Shown piece after piece: positions 53,682 to 62,917 of a stretch of 64,000 nt of DNA. Source of the DNA: Chloroflexi bacterium 44-23 (GTDB lineage: Bacteria > Chloroflexota > Anaerolineae > Anaerolineales > Anaerolineaceae); NCBI GenBank assembly GCA_001899005.1, contig MKUW01000013.1, forward strand, positions 62,001-126,000, given 5' to 3'. Both the position numbers and the translations under genes were made by a program. Positions within the stretch are counted from its first letter, which is position 1; each line of letters starts with the position of its first letter. The notes under the pieces were generated by a model. It did not search any database and was not told the DNA's origin. It was given only the letters and a program-made list of their open reading frames with translations.

Positions 53682-54215
53682 TCAGATCAGTTCCGGAGGC
53701 CCGGGGTAAGTGATCTTGTCTCCGTTCACATTTGCAAATGGTGTCAAATGGTGAGGTTTGCTCGATTTTTCATTGAAAATGTCTTCAACGGATATATTTC
53801 GAGCCAACAAAGCATCGCCTATTAGCGATCGGTGACATCTCCAGGGAACTGCTTCTGCACACATGATGGCAACCTGCTTTTCTTGAGCCAGGTCAATTAA
53901 CTCTTCCAGACCTTTAGTAAATTCCGGTGTTTGCATATAATCAGCAAAGCCACGGAAGGAGGCATTCTTCCAGGCAGTATTGACAGATTCTTTGGTAGTA
54001 TGGCGTAATCCGCCAAGCTTATCAAGGTGGACATATTCTATGCCTTGGTTGCCTAATTGGTCACATAATTCTTCTTCATTAAATTGGGGGTTGTGGCGGG
54101 ATTTAGGAATCGTACGTACATCCACAACTTCTTCAATCCCAAATGTCTTTAGGATCCTGATGAATTCATCAATTGGATGAGTTGAGTGGCCGATTGTATA
54201 AATTAATCTGTCCAT
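53682..54215 (-). CDS. DUF488 family protein
   Basis: 177 residues. Motifs IYTIGHSTHPIDEFIRILK, VDVRTIPKSRHNPQFNEEEL, YVHLDKLGGLRH and IMCAEAVPWRCHRSLIGDAL are the DUF488 signature. The family is widespread; biochemical role not firmly established (proposed links to nucleotide or thiol chemistry). The conserved CAE and CHR cysteine/histidine positions could bind metal or form a catalytic site. Single gene on the minus strand. Confidence 0.9.
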   Translation of the reverse strand: MDRLIYTIGHSTHPIDEFIRILKTFGIEEVVDVRTIPKSRHNPQFNEEELCDQLGNQGIEYVHLDKLGGLRHTTKESVNTAWKNASFRGFADYMQTPEFTKGLEELIDLAQEKQVAIMCAEAVPWRCHRSLIGDALLARNISVEDIFNEKSSKPHHLTPFANVNGDKITYPGPPELI

Positions 54216-55102
54216 GTTGTCGTTTATCTCTTGTTTCTTACCCAGTGTAACTTAAGTGTTAGGGAGAAACAACCGTGTGCATAAAACTTAAATCCCCGAA
54301 TAATTCTATTCAGATTGAGGTCTTAAAATTGTGAATTTCTAACCCAAGGAGAAATTTTCTATAGAACCTGCTGAGGAAATTCGCATTTGTGTGGGTTTGT
54401 CATTTGGCTTTCTTTGCTGGATAAACAAAAAAGATTTATGAATTTGGCGGTTGTATAAGAGAAATCCACCAAATTGTTGATTAAAATTCCACATTTGTTG
54501 GATGACGGAAACCCCGAACATGGTTAATATAAAGTTGTCCAATTCGCTCTTCACTCATCGGATGATGCTGCCGTTTTACAAAAAAAGGAAATATTCCGTG
54601 ACTTTGATTAACTGCAACCCGATTTCACCATTTTCAGACTGGTTGGTTTTAAGTTATTCGTTATTTTATGGGTGTTACTCTAAAAACATGGCTGGGTTTT
54701 TGTTTCAGAGACTAACCCAATGAATTTCATGATAATTATTCTTGCTTTCCTGAATTTGGGTCGGCGATTGTCTTGTAAAAAATTTATAGATTTACCTGAC
54801 TTACCCTTCCTGATCTATCAGCCCAGCCAGGAAATTAAGTCCCAGAATAAATTATCAAATCATAAGGTGCAAGCAGTCACCAAGATGTTTAGCTTGTTTT
54901 TGAAAATGCTCGCTGCCAAGATTATAAAAATGGCAGTAAATTACGTCTGGATTTATTATGGTTACACAAACACATTGACTGCAAAGACAGATCAAGTAAT
55001 CATGGTATTAAGCCGAATGGTCTTTACCGCCAGTGCTCAATATTAATGTTTCAGTTTTTACAAAGCGTATTAATTGCAAGGAAATGAAAGGTGGAAATTA
55101 TA
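54216..55102. other. Gene-poor spacer upstream of DsbA-like gene
   Basis: 887 bp. Two consecutive frames (54502-54723 and 54720-55046) overlap by 4 bp but have no ribosome site, no domain and no codon regularity. I see nothing else firm. The end contains GAAAGGTGG, the ribosome site of the DsbA-like gene. Confidence 0.4.
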
Positions 55103-55804
55103 ATGACAGAAGAAAATATTCCTGAAATTTGGGAATGGGCTGAATATTATTGACCATGGTGTTATATTGCGGCCGTGCGCCTACATAAGGTTTTACCTGA
55201 ATATCAAGGAAGAGTTAGATTGGTGGAACGAGCCTTTCCATTGGAAATCTATGGGGGAGGCCCACCGGATCGAACTGAACTTGAACTGGAAATTTGGCTG
55301 GCAGCTTTGCAAGAACCTGAAGCTGTTTTCAAGCCCCTCTCCGATGATTGGCCGAAGACGACTTTACCGGCTTTTGAGGCTGCCTGGTGTGCATCCAAAT
55401 TAGATAAGGCGATTGGTCATGAATTTGATTTGCGAATTCGCAAGGCTTTTTTTGCTGAAGGCCGCAACATTGGGAAAAGAGAAGTTATGTTAGATTTGGC
55501 TTATGAAGCCGGCCTCAATACGAATCATTTCACTCGCTATTTTGATAATGGTGAAGCTCGGGCTGCGGTGCTTGAGGAAGGAAGGTTGGGTAAGGAGGTA
55601 TACGGAGTTCGCGGCACGCCTACTGTTATGTTAAGCGATGGGAAAAAATTACGCCACCAAATGGCTTTTCCGCATATTAAAGAAGGGAAGATCCTTTCGG
55701 TCGGTAAGTTGTCTTGTTGTGGTGAAGGTTGTTATCAAGCGACCCGCGAATTGTTTGATGCGGCAATCTTACGCGCAGCTGAAAAGAACATGCAGGAAAA
55801 ATGA
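55103..55804 (+). CDS. DsbA/FrnE-like thioredoxin-fold oxidoreductase with in-frame TGA (candidate selenoprotein)
   Basis: 234 codons from ATG 55103 (AAAGGTGG ribosome site about 10 bp before). The frame runs EIWEWAEYY then TGA (55151-55153) then PWCYIAAVRLHKVLPEY and stays open to 55804. DsbA/FrnE relatives have CPWCYI here, so the TGA sits exactly at the first active-site cysteine: UPWC if read as selenocysteine. Later landmarks: cis-proline GVRGTPTVMLSDG and a C-terminal CCGEGC cluster. No other disruption over 200 codons. A hairpin follows the TGA. If translated only from GTG 55175 the active site is lost. Alternative: nonsense mutation TGT to TGA, or sequencing error. AhpD-like and AlkA genes follow in the same operon. 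Confidence 0.8.
55154..55190 (+). promoter_or_regulatory. Candidate bacterial SECIS hairpin
   Basis: Directly after the TGA: outer pairing GUGU (55159-55162) / ACAU (55183-55186) with possible CC / GG beyond, inner GCG (55169-55171) / CGC (55178-55180), apical loop GCCGUG starting with G. The loop lies 18-23 nt after the TGA, the spacing known for bacterial SECIS. The stem is short and was not energy-checked. Confidence 0.35.
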
Positions 55805-55857
55805 AACAAGTTGTTTTCAGAACTGAAAGATAAGTTTTAGAAAGGAATAGGTATCGA

Positions 55858-56373
55858 ATGATGGAACCACGAATTAATTACACAAAGACAGCACCCGAGG
55901 CATATCAAGTTTTGATTAAATTGGAAAGCTACTTGAGGAAAACCAGCCTTGAGCCCGATTTAGTAGAATTGGTTAAGTTGCGCTCTTCACAAATCAATGG
56001 TTGCGCTTATTGCATCGATATGCATACAAAAGATGCACGCAGCCGGGGAGAGAGTGAACAACGCCTTTACGGTGTCACTGCCTGGCGCGAAACTCCTTTT
56101 TACAGCTCACGTGAGCGTGCTGCTTTGGCCTGGGCCGAATCTGTTACTAAAATTAGCGACAACCAGGTTCCAGACGAAATTTATAATTTTGCCCGAGAAC
56201 ATTTTACTGAAAAGGAGCTGGTAGATCTGACCATGGCTGTCATCGCTATAAACGCCTGGAATCGGCTTGCGATAAGCTTTCACACTCCGCCAGGCTCATA
56301 TGAACCTGATCACCCGGTTTCCAAAAAGAATTCTTTGAGCAAAACAAGTGTTGATGAAAAGGATAATGCTTGA
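55858..56373 (+). CDS. AhpD-like carboxymuconolactone decarboxylase family protein
   Basis: 171 residues. ELVKLRSSQINGCAYCIDMHTKDARSRGES holds the CxxC-x3-H motif (CAYCIDMH) of the AhpD-like CMD family, a disulfide reductase/peroxidase adaptor; the flanking helices match. Starts ATG 55858 with GAAAGG upstream, 53 bp after the DsbA-like stop; it overlaps the AlkA-like gene by 4 bp. Probably works in thiol redox with the DsbA-like protein. The family includes known selenocysteine forms, but here the motif uses two ordinary Cys. Confidence 0.9.
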   Translation: MMEPRINYTKTAPEAYQVLIKLESYLRKTSLEPDLVELVKLRSSQINGCAYCIDMHTKDARSRGESEQRLYGVTAWRETPFYSSRERAALAWAESVTKISDNQVPDEIYNFAREHFTEKELVDLTMAVIAINAWNRLAISFHTPPGSYEPDHPVSKKNSLSKTSVDEKDNA

Positions 56374-57299
56374 CAACCAATCTTTCGATTGTGCTTGAAC
56401 CCACTCCGCCATTTCGGTTGGATATAACAACCTGGACGCTTCGTCGCCGGCCTGATAATATCATCGACCGCTGGGATGGCCGAGTTTACCGGCGGGTTCT
56501 CATTAAGAACGACCAACCTTTTGAAATTGCGGTATCTCAATTTGGGGATTCACATAAACCGCAATTGCAGTTAGAAGTAACCAGTGAGTTTGAAATCCCT
56601 GGGTTAAAAGAGCATGCCACTTCCATGGTGGAACGATTATTGGGAATTCATATTAATCTTGGTGAATTCTATCGTTTCGGTGAAAACGATGAAATGTTAA
56701 ACATTTCACTCAACCGTTTCCGAGGCTTGAAACCACCTCGATTTCCTACATATTTTGAAGCTCTGGCGAATGCAATTGCTTGTCAGCAGTTAACGCTGAC
56801 TGTAGGAATACGTTTACTTAATAGCCTGGCAGAACGCTACGGGCCAACCATTCATACATCGGATGGAACATTTTATGGTTTTCCCAGACCGCAGGATTTG
56901 GCAAAAGCCGATAAAGAAGCATTGAGAGCAATGGGCTTTAGCTATCAGAAAGCCAGTTATCTGATTGGTTTATCGCAGGCCATTAGCAACGAAGAACTCG
57001 ATCTTGAAGAAATAGCAAAGTTAGGCGATGAAGATGCAGTCAAACAATTGTGTACTTTGAAAGGCGTCGGCCGCTGGACAGCTGAATATTTCTTATTGCG
57101 TGGTCTGGGGCGCACGCATGTTTTTCCTGGTGATGATGTTGGTGCGCGAAAAAATCTAGAAAGTTGGTTGGATTTACCTGAAAAATTGAACTATGATGGA
57201 GTTCATGAAACCTTAAAACCATGGAATCGTTATGGTGGCTTGATATATTTCCATTTGCTTTTAAAGAGCTTGACTGAAAAAGGCACCGTGCCGTTTTGA
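56370..57299 (+). CDS. DNA-3-methyladenine glycosylase, AlkA-like
   Basis: 309 residues. N-terminal beta domain (about 1-110), then a helix-hairpin-helix glycosylase: ALANAIACQQLTLTVGIRLLNSLAERYG, HhH motif CTLKGVGRWTAEYFLLRGLG and catalytic region HVFPGDDVGARKNL, where an Asp is the catalytic residue. Excises alkylated bases such as 3-methyladenine. The start is TTG 56370, overlapping the AhpD-like stop (TTGA); a later start is possible. Coupling to redox genes suggests a joint response to reactive chemicals (inferred). Confidence 0.87.
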   Translation: MTTNLSIVLEPTPPFRLDITTWTLRRRPDNIIDRWDGRVYRRVLIKNDQPFEIAVSQFGDSHKPQLQLEVTSEFEIPGLKEHATSMVERLLGIHINLGEFYRFGENDEMLNISLNRFRGLKPPRFPTYFEALANAIACQQLTLTVGIRLLNSLAERYGPTIHTSDGTFYGFPRPQDLAKADKEALRAMGFSYQKASYLIGLSQAISNEELDLEEIAKLGDEDAVKQLCTLKGVGRWTAEYFLLRGLGRTHVFPGDDVGARKNLESWLDLPEKLNYDGVHETLKPWNRYGGLIYFHLLLKSLTEKGTVPF

Positions 57300-57390
57300 A
57301 AAGGATGAATAAAATTATGAAAGCACGAGATACAAGTTGATCTCACTTCATGATTAATCTCGTACAGAATAAAAAAAAAGGGAAGAAATA

Positions 57391-58410
57391 TTGAATCACA
57401 ACCCTCTCAATAAGCAAGGTAAATCTGTTAAACAACGTGTATTTTCTGGTATTCAACCAACCGGTAATATTCATATCGGCAATTATCTTGCTGCGATTCG
57501 ACGTTGGGCAGATTTGCAGTCTGATTATGAGAATATTTTCTGTGTTGTTGATTTGCATGCCATTACCATCCCACAAGATCCACAAACTCTTAAGGTTAAG
57601 AATCGTGAAGTTGCTGCGCTGTTATTTGCCGCAGGGATTGACCCGAAATTATCCTCTGTATTTATTCAATCACACATCAGTGCACATTCAGAATTGGCCT
57701 GGATTCTAAATTGTTTTATTCCAATTGGTTGGCTTCGGCGAATGACTCAGTTTAAAGAAAAATCAAAAAAACAGGATGAAGTGATTACCATGGGCTTGTT
57801 TGATTATCCTGCATTAATGGCCGCCGATATTCTCCTTTATGCAACCGATCTTGTGCCGGTGGGAGATGATCAAAAACAACACGTAGAATTGACAAGAGAT
57901 GTTGCCCAGAGGTTCAATTCGATGTATGGTGAGACATTTAAATTGCCCGAGTCCATAACTCCAGATATTGGTGGTCGTATTATGGGCTTGAGCGACCCAT
58001 CAAAAAAAATGAGTAAAAGCGATACAAAAAGTGAAAATTCAATTTTCTTGCTTGATTCCCCGGATGTGATCCGTTCAAAAGTTATGCGGGCAACCACCGA
58101 TTCCATGCGAGAGATTCGATTTGACAAAAATCGCCCTAGTATTAACAATTTACTTACAATCTACGAACTCTTTAGTAGAAAAGGTAGAGTGGAAATAGAG
58201 GCTCAGTTCGAAGGTAAAGGGTATGCATACTTTAAAAATGCTTTAGCGGATGAGATTGTTGAAAATCTGCGACCTTTGCAAGTTCGATATTATCAGTTAA
58301 TGGACGACTTTTCCTATATTGATGGTTTATTAAAGGATGGATCGCTTAAAGTGGAACCTATTGCTGTGAAAACCTTGGACGAAGTCAAAGAAAAAATAGG
58401 ACTGGGTTGA
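57391..58410 (+). CDS. trpS: Tryptophan-tRNA ligase
   Basis: 339 residues, complete class I aminoacyl-tRNA synthetase: HIGH-like TGNIHIGNYLAAI, Trp-specific GDDQKQHVELTRDVA and KMSKS motif KKMSKSDTKS. It charges tRNA-Trp. Starts at TTG 57391; AAAGGGAAG lies upstream. No tryptophan biosynthesis genes nearby. metE follows after 136 bp. Confidence 0.95.
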   Translation: MNHNPLNKQGKSVKQRVFSGIQPTGNIHIGNYLAAIRRWADLQSDYENIFCVVDLHAITIPQDPQTLKVKNREVAALLFAAGIDPKLSSVFIQSHISAHSELAWILNCFIPIGWLRRMTQFKEKSKKQDEVITMGLFDYPALMAADILLYATDLVPVGDDQKQHVELTRDVAQRFNSMYGETFKLPESITPDIGGRIMGLSDPSKKMSKSDTKSENSIFLLDSPDVIRSKVMRATTDSMREIRFDKNRPSINNLLTIYELFSRKGRVEIEAQFEGKGYAYFKNALADEIVENLRPLQVRYYQLMDDFSYIDGLLKDGSLKVEPIAVKTLDEVKEKIGLG

Positions 58411-58546
58411 AGAAAAAAATGCAATTTTGAGGGCGAGAAGATAGGGTGCACAAAAGCCACAATTAAAATTTCAACTAAAGTAGAATGGGTTGGACACTTA
58501 AACATTATCAGAAAAAAATTGAAGAGTATTCAGTTCAAGGAGTGAC

Positions 58547-60868
58547 ATGGCCACCACAGCAAATCTTGGTTATCCTCGCTTTGGCACAAAACGCGAGTTA
58601 AAGAAAGCATTGGAAAGTTACTGGTCCGGAAAGACCAGCGCTTCCGACCTTATGGAAACCGGCAAGCAATTGCGGATTACACATTGGAGGCTACAACAAG
58701 ATGCTGGGATTGATATTATCCCATCGAATGATTTTTCATTTTACGACCATGTTCTGGATACCACAACTATGGTTGGTGCGATTCCTTCAATTTATACTCA
58801 AAGTGAAAAGCTGGATGATCTTGAGCAGTATTTTGCAATGGCAAGAGGTATTCAGCGGCATGATCTCGAACTACCCGCCATGGAAATGACAAAATGGTTC
58901 GATACGAATTATCATTACATTGTTCCGGAAATCAAATTGAACCAAAGGTATCATTTTGCTTCAACAAAAGTGCTGGACGATTATGTAGAGGCGAAAAACG
59001 CCGGTATAACTACCCGGCCGGTTTTGCTTGGCCCAGTATCGTATTTGCTTCTGAGTAAAAGTTCCTCGCCTGATAGCAACCCGTTGGATACCTTGCCAGA
59101 TTTGGTTAAAGTTTATGTTGAGATTTTAAAGCGTCTGGCAGCGGCAGGAGCAGAGTGGGTGCAGATGGATGAACCCGCCCTGGTCCTGGATTTGGATAAA
59201 GCGGTACAAAGCTCTTTTACCAATGTATACAGTCAACTGGCTGGAGTCGCAGACATCAAAATCTTAATGGCTACCTACTTCGGTGGCCTGGAAGATAATC
59301 TTTCACTGGCTGTCAGTCTACCCACGGCCGGTCTCCATATTGATTTGGTACGTGCTCCTGGACAGCTTGAAAGCGTGCTTTCACAGCTGCCGGATGAGAA
59401 AATTTTATCTCTGGGTGTGATTGATGGGCGTAATGTCTGGCGTACCGATCTTGATGCTGCCTTCGCTCAGATTCAGAAGGCAGTTCTGTCGTTAGGGTCG
59501 GACAGGGTCCAAATTGCACCTAGTTGTTCGCTTATGTTCAGCCCGCACGATTTGGAATTGGAGACTGGGCTGGATGCCGAACTATATTCATGGTTGGCGT
59601 TTGCACGCCAGAAATTGGATGAGTTGGTGCTGCTCAAACGGGCAGTAAATCAAGGTGTTGAAGCGGTGGCGGAACCATTCAGGTTGAGTCGGTCGGCGAT
59701 TGAAAGCCGGCGAAGTTCAGCACGCACACATAACCCACAAGTACGCCAACGATTAGCACAGATTGATGAAGCGATGTTACATCGCAATCATGATTATAAA
59801 ACTCGCAAAGCTGTGCAAGACCGAGAATTACACCTTCCGATGCTCCCGACGACGACGATTGGCTCATTTCCACAAACAGCAGAGGTACGTTCCCAGCGCG
59901 CAGCAAGAATTAAAGGTTCTATTACTGAAGAAGCGTATAACGACTTTCTAAAGTCTGAAATTGCTCGTACGATCAAGCTGCAAGAAGAAATTGGACTGGA
60001 TGTGCTCGTGCATGGTGAATTCGAGCGCAGCGATATGGTTGAATATTTTGGGGAACAACTGACCGGGATCGCGTTCACGCAACATGGATGGGTACAAAGT
60101 TATGGTTCCCGCGGAGTGCGCCCTCCGATTATATATGGCGATGTTGCCCGCCCTGCTCCAATGACGGTTGCATGGTCGCAATATGCCCAATCGCTCACTT
60201 CAAAGCTGGTCAAAGGTATGCTTACAGGCCCTGTGACAATATTGGAATGGTCTTTTGTCCGAGACGATCAGCCACGCTCTGTAACCTGTCAACAAATTGC
60301 ATTAGCAATTCGCGATGAGGTGTTGGATCTGGAGCGAGCTGGGATTCATATCATTCAAATTGATGAACCCGCCTTTCGGGAAGGATTACCACTGCGCCGG
60401 CATGATCAAGAAGCCTATCTTAAATGGGCAATTGATTGTTTCAAGTTGGCTTCAAGTGGCGTACACGATGAGACGCAAATCCATACACATATGTGCTATG
60501 CAGAGTTCAATGATATTATTGGAGCAATAGGTCAAATGGATGCAGATGTAATTTCAATTGAAGCATCGCGTTCAAAAATGGAATTGCTGAATAGTTTTAC
60601 AGAATACCGTTATCCAGGTGGGATAGGCCCCGGAATTTATGATATTCATTCTCCCAATATTCCTTCACAGGATGAAATAGAGGCCTTGATTTTGAAAGCC
60701 GCACAGGTTGTGCCAATTGATCGACTCTGGATAAATCCCGACTGCGGGTTAAAAACAAGACAATGGCAAGAAGTTATTCCCGCACTTAAAGAAATGATAA
60801 ATGCAGCACATATCGCCAGACAGAAACAAGCAGAGAAAAAATCTTCCACTTCGCAAAAGCGCTCTTGA
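58547..60868 (+). CDS. metE: Cobalamin-independent methionine synthase
   Basis: 773 residues, full two-barrel MetE. Start region NLGYPRFGTKRELKKALESYWSG; second-barrel catalytic part with TTTIGSFPQTAEVR, HGEFERSDMVEYFGEQ and zinc ligands in HTHMCYAEF (His about 648, Cys about 650), Glu about 672 and Cys in NPDCGLKT (about 733). Uses 5-methyltetrahydropteroyl-triglutamate to methylate homocysteine. CAAGGAGTG precedes the start. No SAM or cobalamin riboswitch was recognised in the 136-bp leader. Confidence 0.96.
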   Translation: MATTANLGYPRFGTKRELKKALESYWSGKTSASDLMETGKQLRITHWRLQQDAGIDIIPSNDFSFYDHVLDTTTMVGAIPSIYTQSEKLDDLEQYFAMARGIQRHDLELPAMEMTKWFDTNYHYIVPEIKLNQRYHFASTKVLDDYVEAKNAGITTRPVLLGPVSYLLLSKSSSPDSNPLDTLPDLVKVYVEILKRLAAAGAEWVQMDEPALVLDLDKAVQSSFTNVYSQLAGVADIKILMATYFGGLEDNLSLAVSLPTAGLHIDLVRAPGQLESVLSQLPDEKILSLGVIDGRNVWRTDLDAAFAQIQKAVLSLGSDRVQIAPSCSLMFSPHDLELETGLDAELYSWLAFARQKLDELVLLKRAVNQGVEAVAEPFRLSRSAIESRRSSARTHNPQVRQRLAQIDEAMLHRNHDYKTRKAVQDRELHLPMLPTTTIGSFPQTAEVRSQRAARIKGSITEEAYNDFLKSEIARTIKLQEEIGLDVLVHGEFERSDMVEYFGEQLTGIAFTQHGWVQSYGSRGVRPPIIYGDVARPAPMTVAWSQYAQSLTSKLVKGMLTGPVTILEWSFVRDDQPRSVTCQQIALAIRDEVLDLERAGIHIIQIDEPAFREGLPLRRHDQEAYLKWAIDCFKLASSGVHDETQIHTHMCYAEFNDIIGAIGQMDADVISIEASRSKMELLNSFTEYRYPGGIGPGIYDIHSPNIPSQDEIEALILKAAQVVPIDRLWINPDCGLKTRQWQEVIPALKEMINAAHIARQKQAEKKSSTSQKRS

Positions 60869-60973
60869 CGTGGAAAATTCTTACACTTTCATCAGATTGC
60901 CCGAATTACCGACCGAGAGGTTTGATTAAATATGAACCTCATCTAGTCCTTTATCCCTTCTCGAAACCAGGAA

Positions 60974-61342
60974 ATGCAAGTGAAAATCAAAGCAACCAAC
61001 ACAATTTTATACTGTAAAAAATGGGAAGAAACGGTCGCTTTTTATAAAACCGGTTTAAATCTATTAGTGATTTTTTCAAATGACTGGTTTGTGGAATTTA
61101 AGCTCAATGAAAGGGCCAGGATCAGTGTTGCCAACCCAGAGCGGGCATCCATACAATCCGGTGATGGAAAAGGTATCACAATCAGCCTCCAGGTGGATGA
61201 AATTGAACAAGTCAGATCGGGCTTATTGGAAGCCAGGATTGAACTATCATCGATCAAAGAAGTGTGGGGATCAAAAGTGTTCTATGTCCATGATCCTGAA
61301 GGCAACAGGCTTGAATTCTGGGAGGGCAGAGCAAGGGGTTGA
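60974..61342 (+). CDS. VOC (glyoxalase/bleomycin resistance) family protein
   Basis: 122 residues, beta-alpha-beta-beta-beta VOC fold: ATNTILYCKKWEETVAFYKTGLNL at the start and VFYVHDPEGNRLEFWEGR at the end, the usual Glu metal ligand. Function unknown; could be a metal-dependent lyase, dioxygenase or binding protein. It starts 106 bp after metE with a weak ribosome site. Confidence 0.85.
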   Translation: MQVKIKATNTILYCKKWEETVAFYKTGLNLLVIFSNDWFVEFKLNERARISVANPERASIQSGDGKGITISLQVDEIEQVRSGLLEARIELSSIKEVWGSKVFYVHDPEGNRLEFWEGRARG

Positions 61343-61751
61343 GATACCTCGCGCTGCACTTTCATTTTCCTCTTGCGAAGTCCATTTAGAACACAAAAAA
61401 TTTGTTGCGAACTTTCACCGTTAGCTGGATGATCGCTCTGCTGGCCAAAAATTGCCTGGGAGCGAATCTATCTTCTAGGTGTTCTTGACTTCTTTGGCAC
61501 AAGTGCGTTCGATTCCCTTATTAATTACGTCGTCGAAATTGCTTCAGCCATTGCCGAACAGGATGGCCAACTGTTCCGCATTGGTATGGAAAACGGTTTC
61601 TTTGATCTATTCTGCCTTGTTGACTTAAGGATAGGGGGTTTTCGCTTCTAATAGATCCAGTGATAAAAGACTTCAATTTATCGCAGCAAGCAAACCAGAG
61701 GTTGAAACATTGACCCCATTTATTATTGTGAACTTTTACTATGCGGCTTTC
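61343..61751. other. Intergenic region with possible gene relic
   Basis: 409 bp. The stretch 61480-61650 shows protein-like sequence in two frames (leftward: IKETVFHTNAEQLAILFGNG, then a stop, then FDDVINKGIERTCAKEV), suggesting a decayed gene with stops. No family recognised. Confidence 0.35.
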
Positions 61752-62651
61752 TTAATTACCCCGCAAAAGGATGACTGGTATTTGAGCATTTGGTAAAAAG
61801 CGCGGGGTGAGGCTGCCTTCCCAGGTGACATCGATTGCACTATGACCGTGCGTGGCTATCACAACCAGATCGATGTTTTCCACTGAAATCGTTTCCGTCA
61901 GCCCAGCCAGGACATCACCTCGTAATACCTTCCATGAAACAGCAATCCCGTCGTCAGACAAGTCTTCCGAGATCGCAGCCAGATATTTTTCAGCTTGTTG
62001 AGCAGAAATATCAAGCGATAATTTGGCTGCTCTGGGAGATACACGGCTGATTAGTGCTGCTCTGACTGGAGAGGTTTCGATGGTCGGCACCACTGTCAAA
62101 AGATTTATCTTTGCATGAAATTTCTCGGCCAACGTTGCTGCAATTGGAATCGAATCTTCGTGCGATTTTGATCCATCTAACGGAAGCAGTATGTGACGAA
62201 TTGGATTGATCGGCAAAACTTTTATCGTTTCAGGCCGGATAAACACCACTGGAATCCTTCCCTCCCGGATTACCTGCTGTGCAATACTTCCAAAAAATAC
62301 ATCTCTCAATCCGCCATTCCCGTGAGCGCAAAGGACAATTAAATCTGTTTTTAATTCCTCGGCATGGTCCCTTATTGTTTGAGCCACACCTTCTTCTTGT
62401 ACTTCATGAACATCCTGCACGATGGTGATCCCGGCACATGCTGGATTCTCAGCCACCTTATTAAGGTATATTCTGGCTTCGTCGACATGTCGGAGATGGT
62501 GCTGACCATGTATTTCCTTGGGAGCATCTTTTTCAACGACATGGAAAAGGACAAGCGTTGCTTGAAATTTTTCTGCCAGATAGCAAGTAAATGGCAAAAC
62601 TTTCTCTGCCAGTTCTGATCCATCCAAAGGAACCAATATTCGAGTGAACAT
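61752..62651 (-). CDS. Tandem universal stress protein (UspA x2)
   Basis: 299 residues with two UspA domains: first FTRILVPLDGSELAEKVLPF and LIVLCAHGNGGLRDVFFGSIAQQVI, second IRHILLPLDGSKSHEDSIPIA and LVVIATHGHSAIDVTWEG. The ATP-binding GxxG(9)GS/T motif is present in the first domain and partly degenerate in the second. Start follows AAGGAAGG on the minus strand. Probably a stress-regulated protein near Nramp. Confidence 0.92.
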   Translation of the reverse strand: MFTRILVPLDGSELAEKVLPFTCYLAEKFQATLVLFHVVEKDAPKEIHGQHHLRHVDEARIYLNKVAENPACAGITIVQDVHEVQEEGVAQTIRDHAEELKTDLIVLCAHGNGGLRDVFFGSIAQQVIREGRIPVVFIRPETIKVLPINPIRHILLPLDGSKSHEDSIPIAATLAEKFHAKINLLTVVPTIETSPVRAALISRVSPRAAKLSLDISAQQAEKYLAAISEDLSDDGIAVSWKVLRGDVLAGLTETISVENIDLVVIATHGHSAIDVTWEGSLTPRFLPNAQIPVILLRGN

Positions 62652-62653
62652 GC

Positions 62654-62917
62654 TTACCTTCCTTTATTAGAAAACCTCAACAATACTCTGTCGAATTCAG
62701 TGAACATATTAAAATATTCCGTCTGGGTAATCGTAAGAGGAGTAAAAGAACTATCATGTCTTTGACATTTAATGAGGTCATCTATGAAATTCCAGTCGTT
62801 TTTATTATAAAAACTATTAATCATTCCCAACCTGCCATCGATTAAGTCAAGTCGCTCTTTATAAAATAGAAACTGATCTCTAAGCGACAAAAATCGTCGA
62901 AAAAATAAGGTAGACAT
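62654..62917 (-). CDS. Uncertain small ORF between Nramp and Usp genes
   Basis: Leftward frame of up to 87 codons that overlaps the Nramp gene end by 38 bp and ends 2 bp before the Usp start. An internal ATG at 62824 gives 56 residues (MINSFYNKNDWNFIDDLIKC at start). It fills the gap and would couple the two genes, but no domain is recognised. Its ribosome site is weak. Confidence 0.35.
   Translation of the reverse strand: MSTLFFRRFLSLRDQFLFYKERLDLIDGRLGMINSFYNKNDWNFIDDLIKCQRHDSSFTPLTITQTEYFNMFTEFDRVLLRFSNKGR

Noticed and set aside
54502..55046. Two overlapping rightward frames (73 and 108 codons)
   Set aside because: No ribosome sites, low-complexity AT-rich translation, no domain; chance frames.
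58411..58546. SAM or cobalamin riboswitch upstream of metE
   Set aside because: Leader is only 136 bp and shows no conserved riboswitch motifs.
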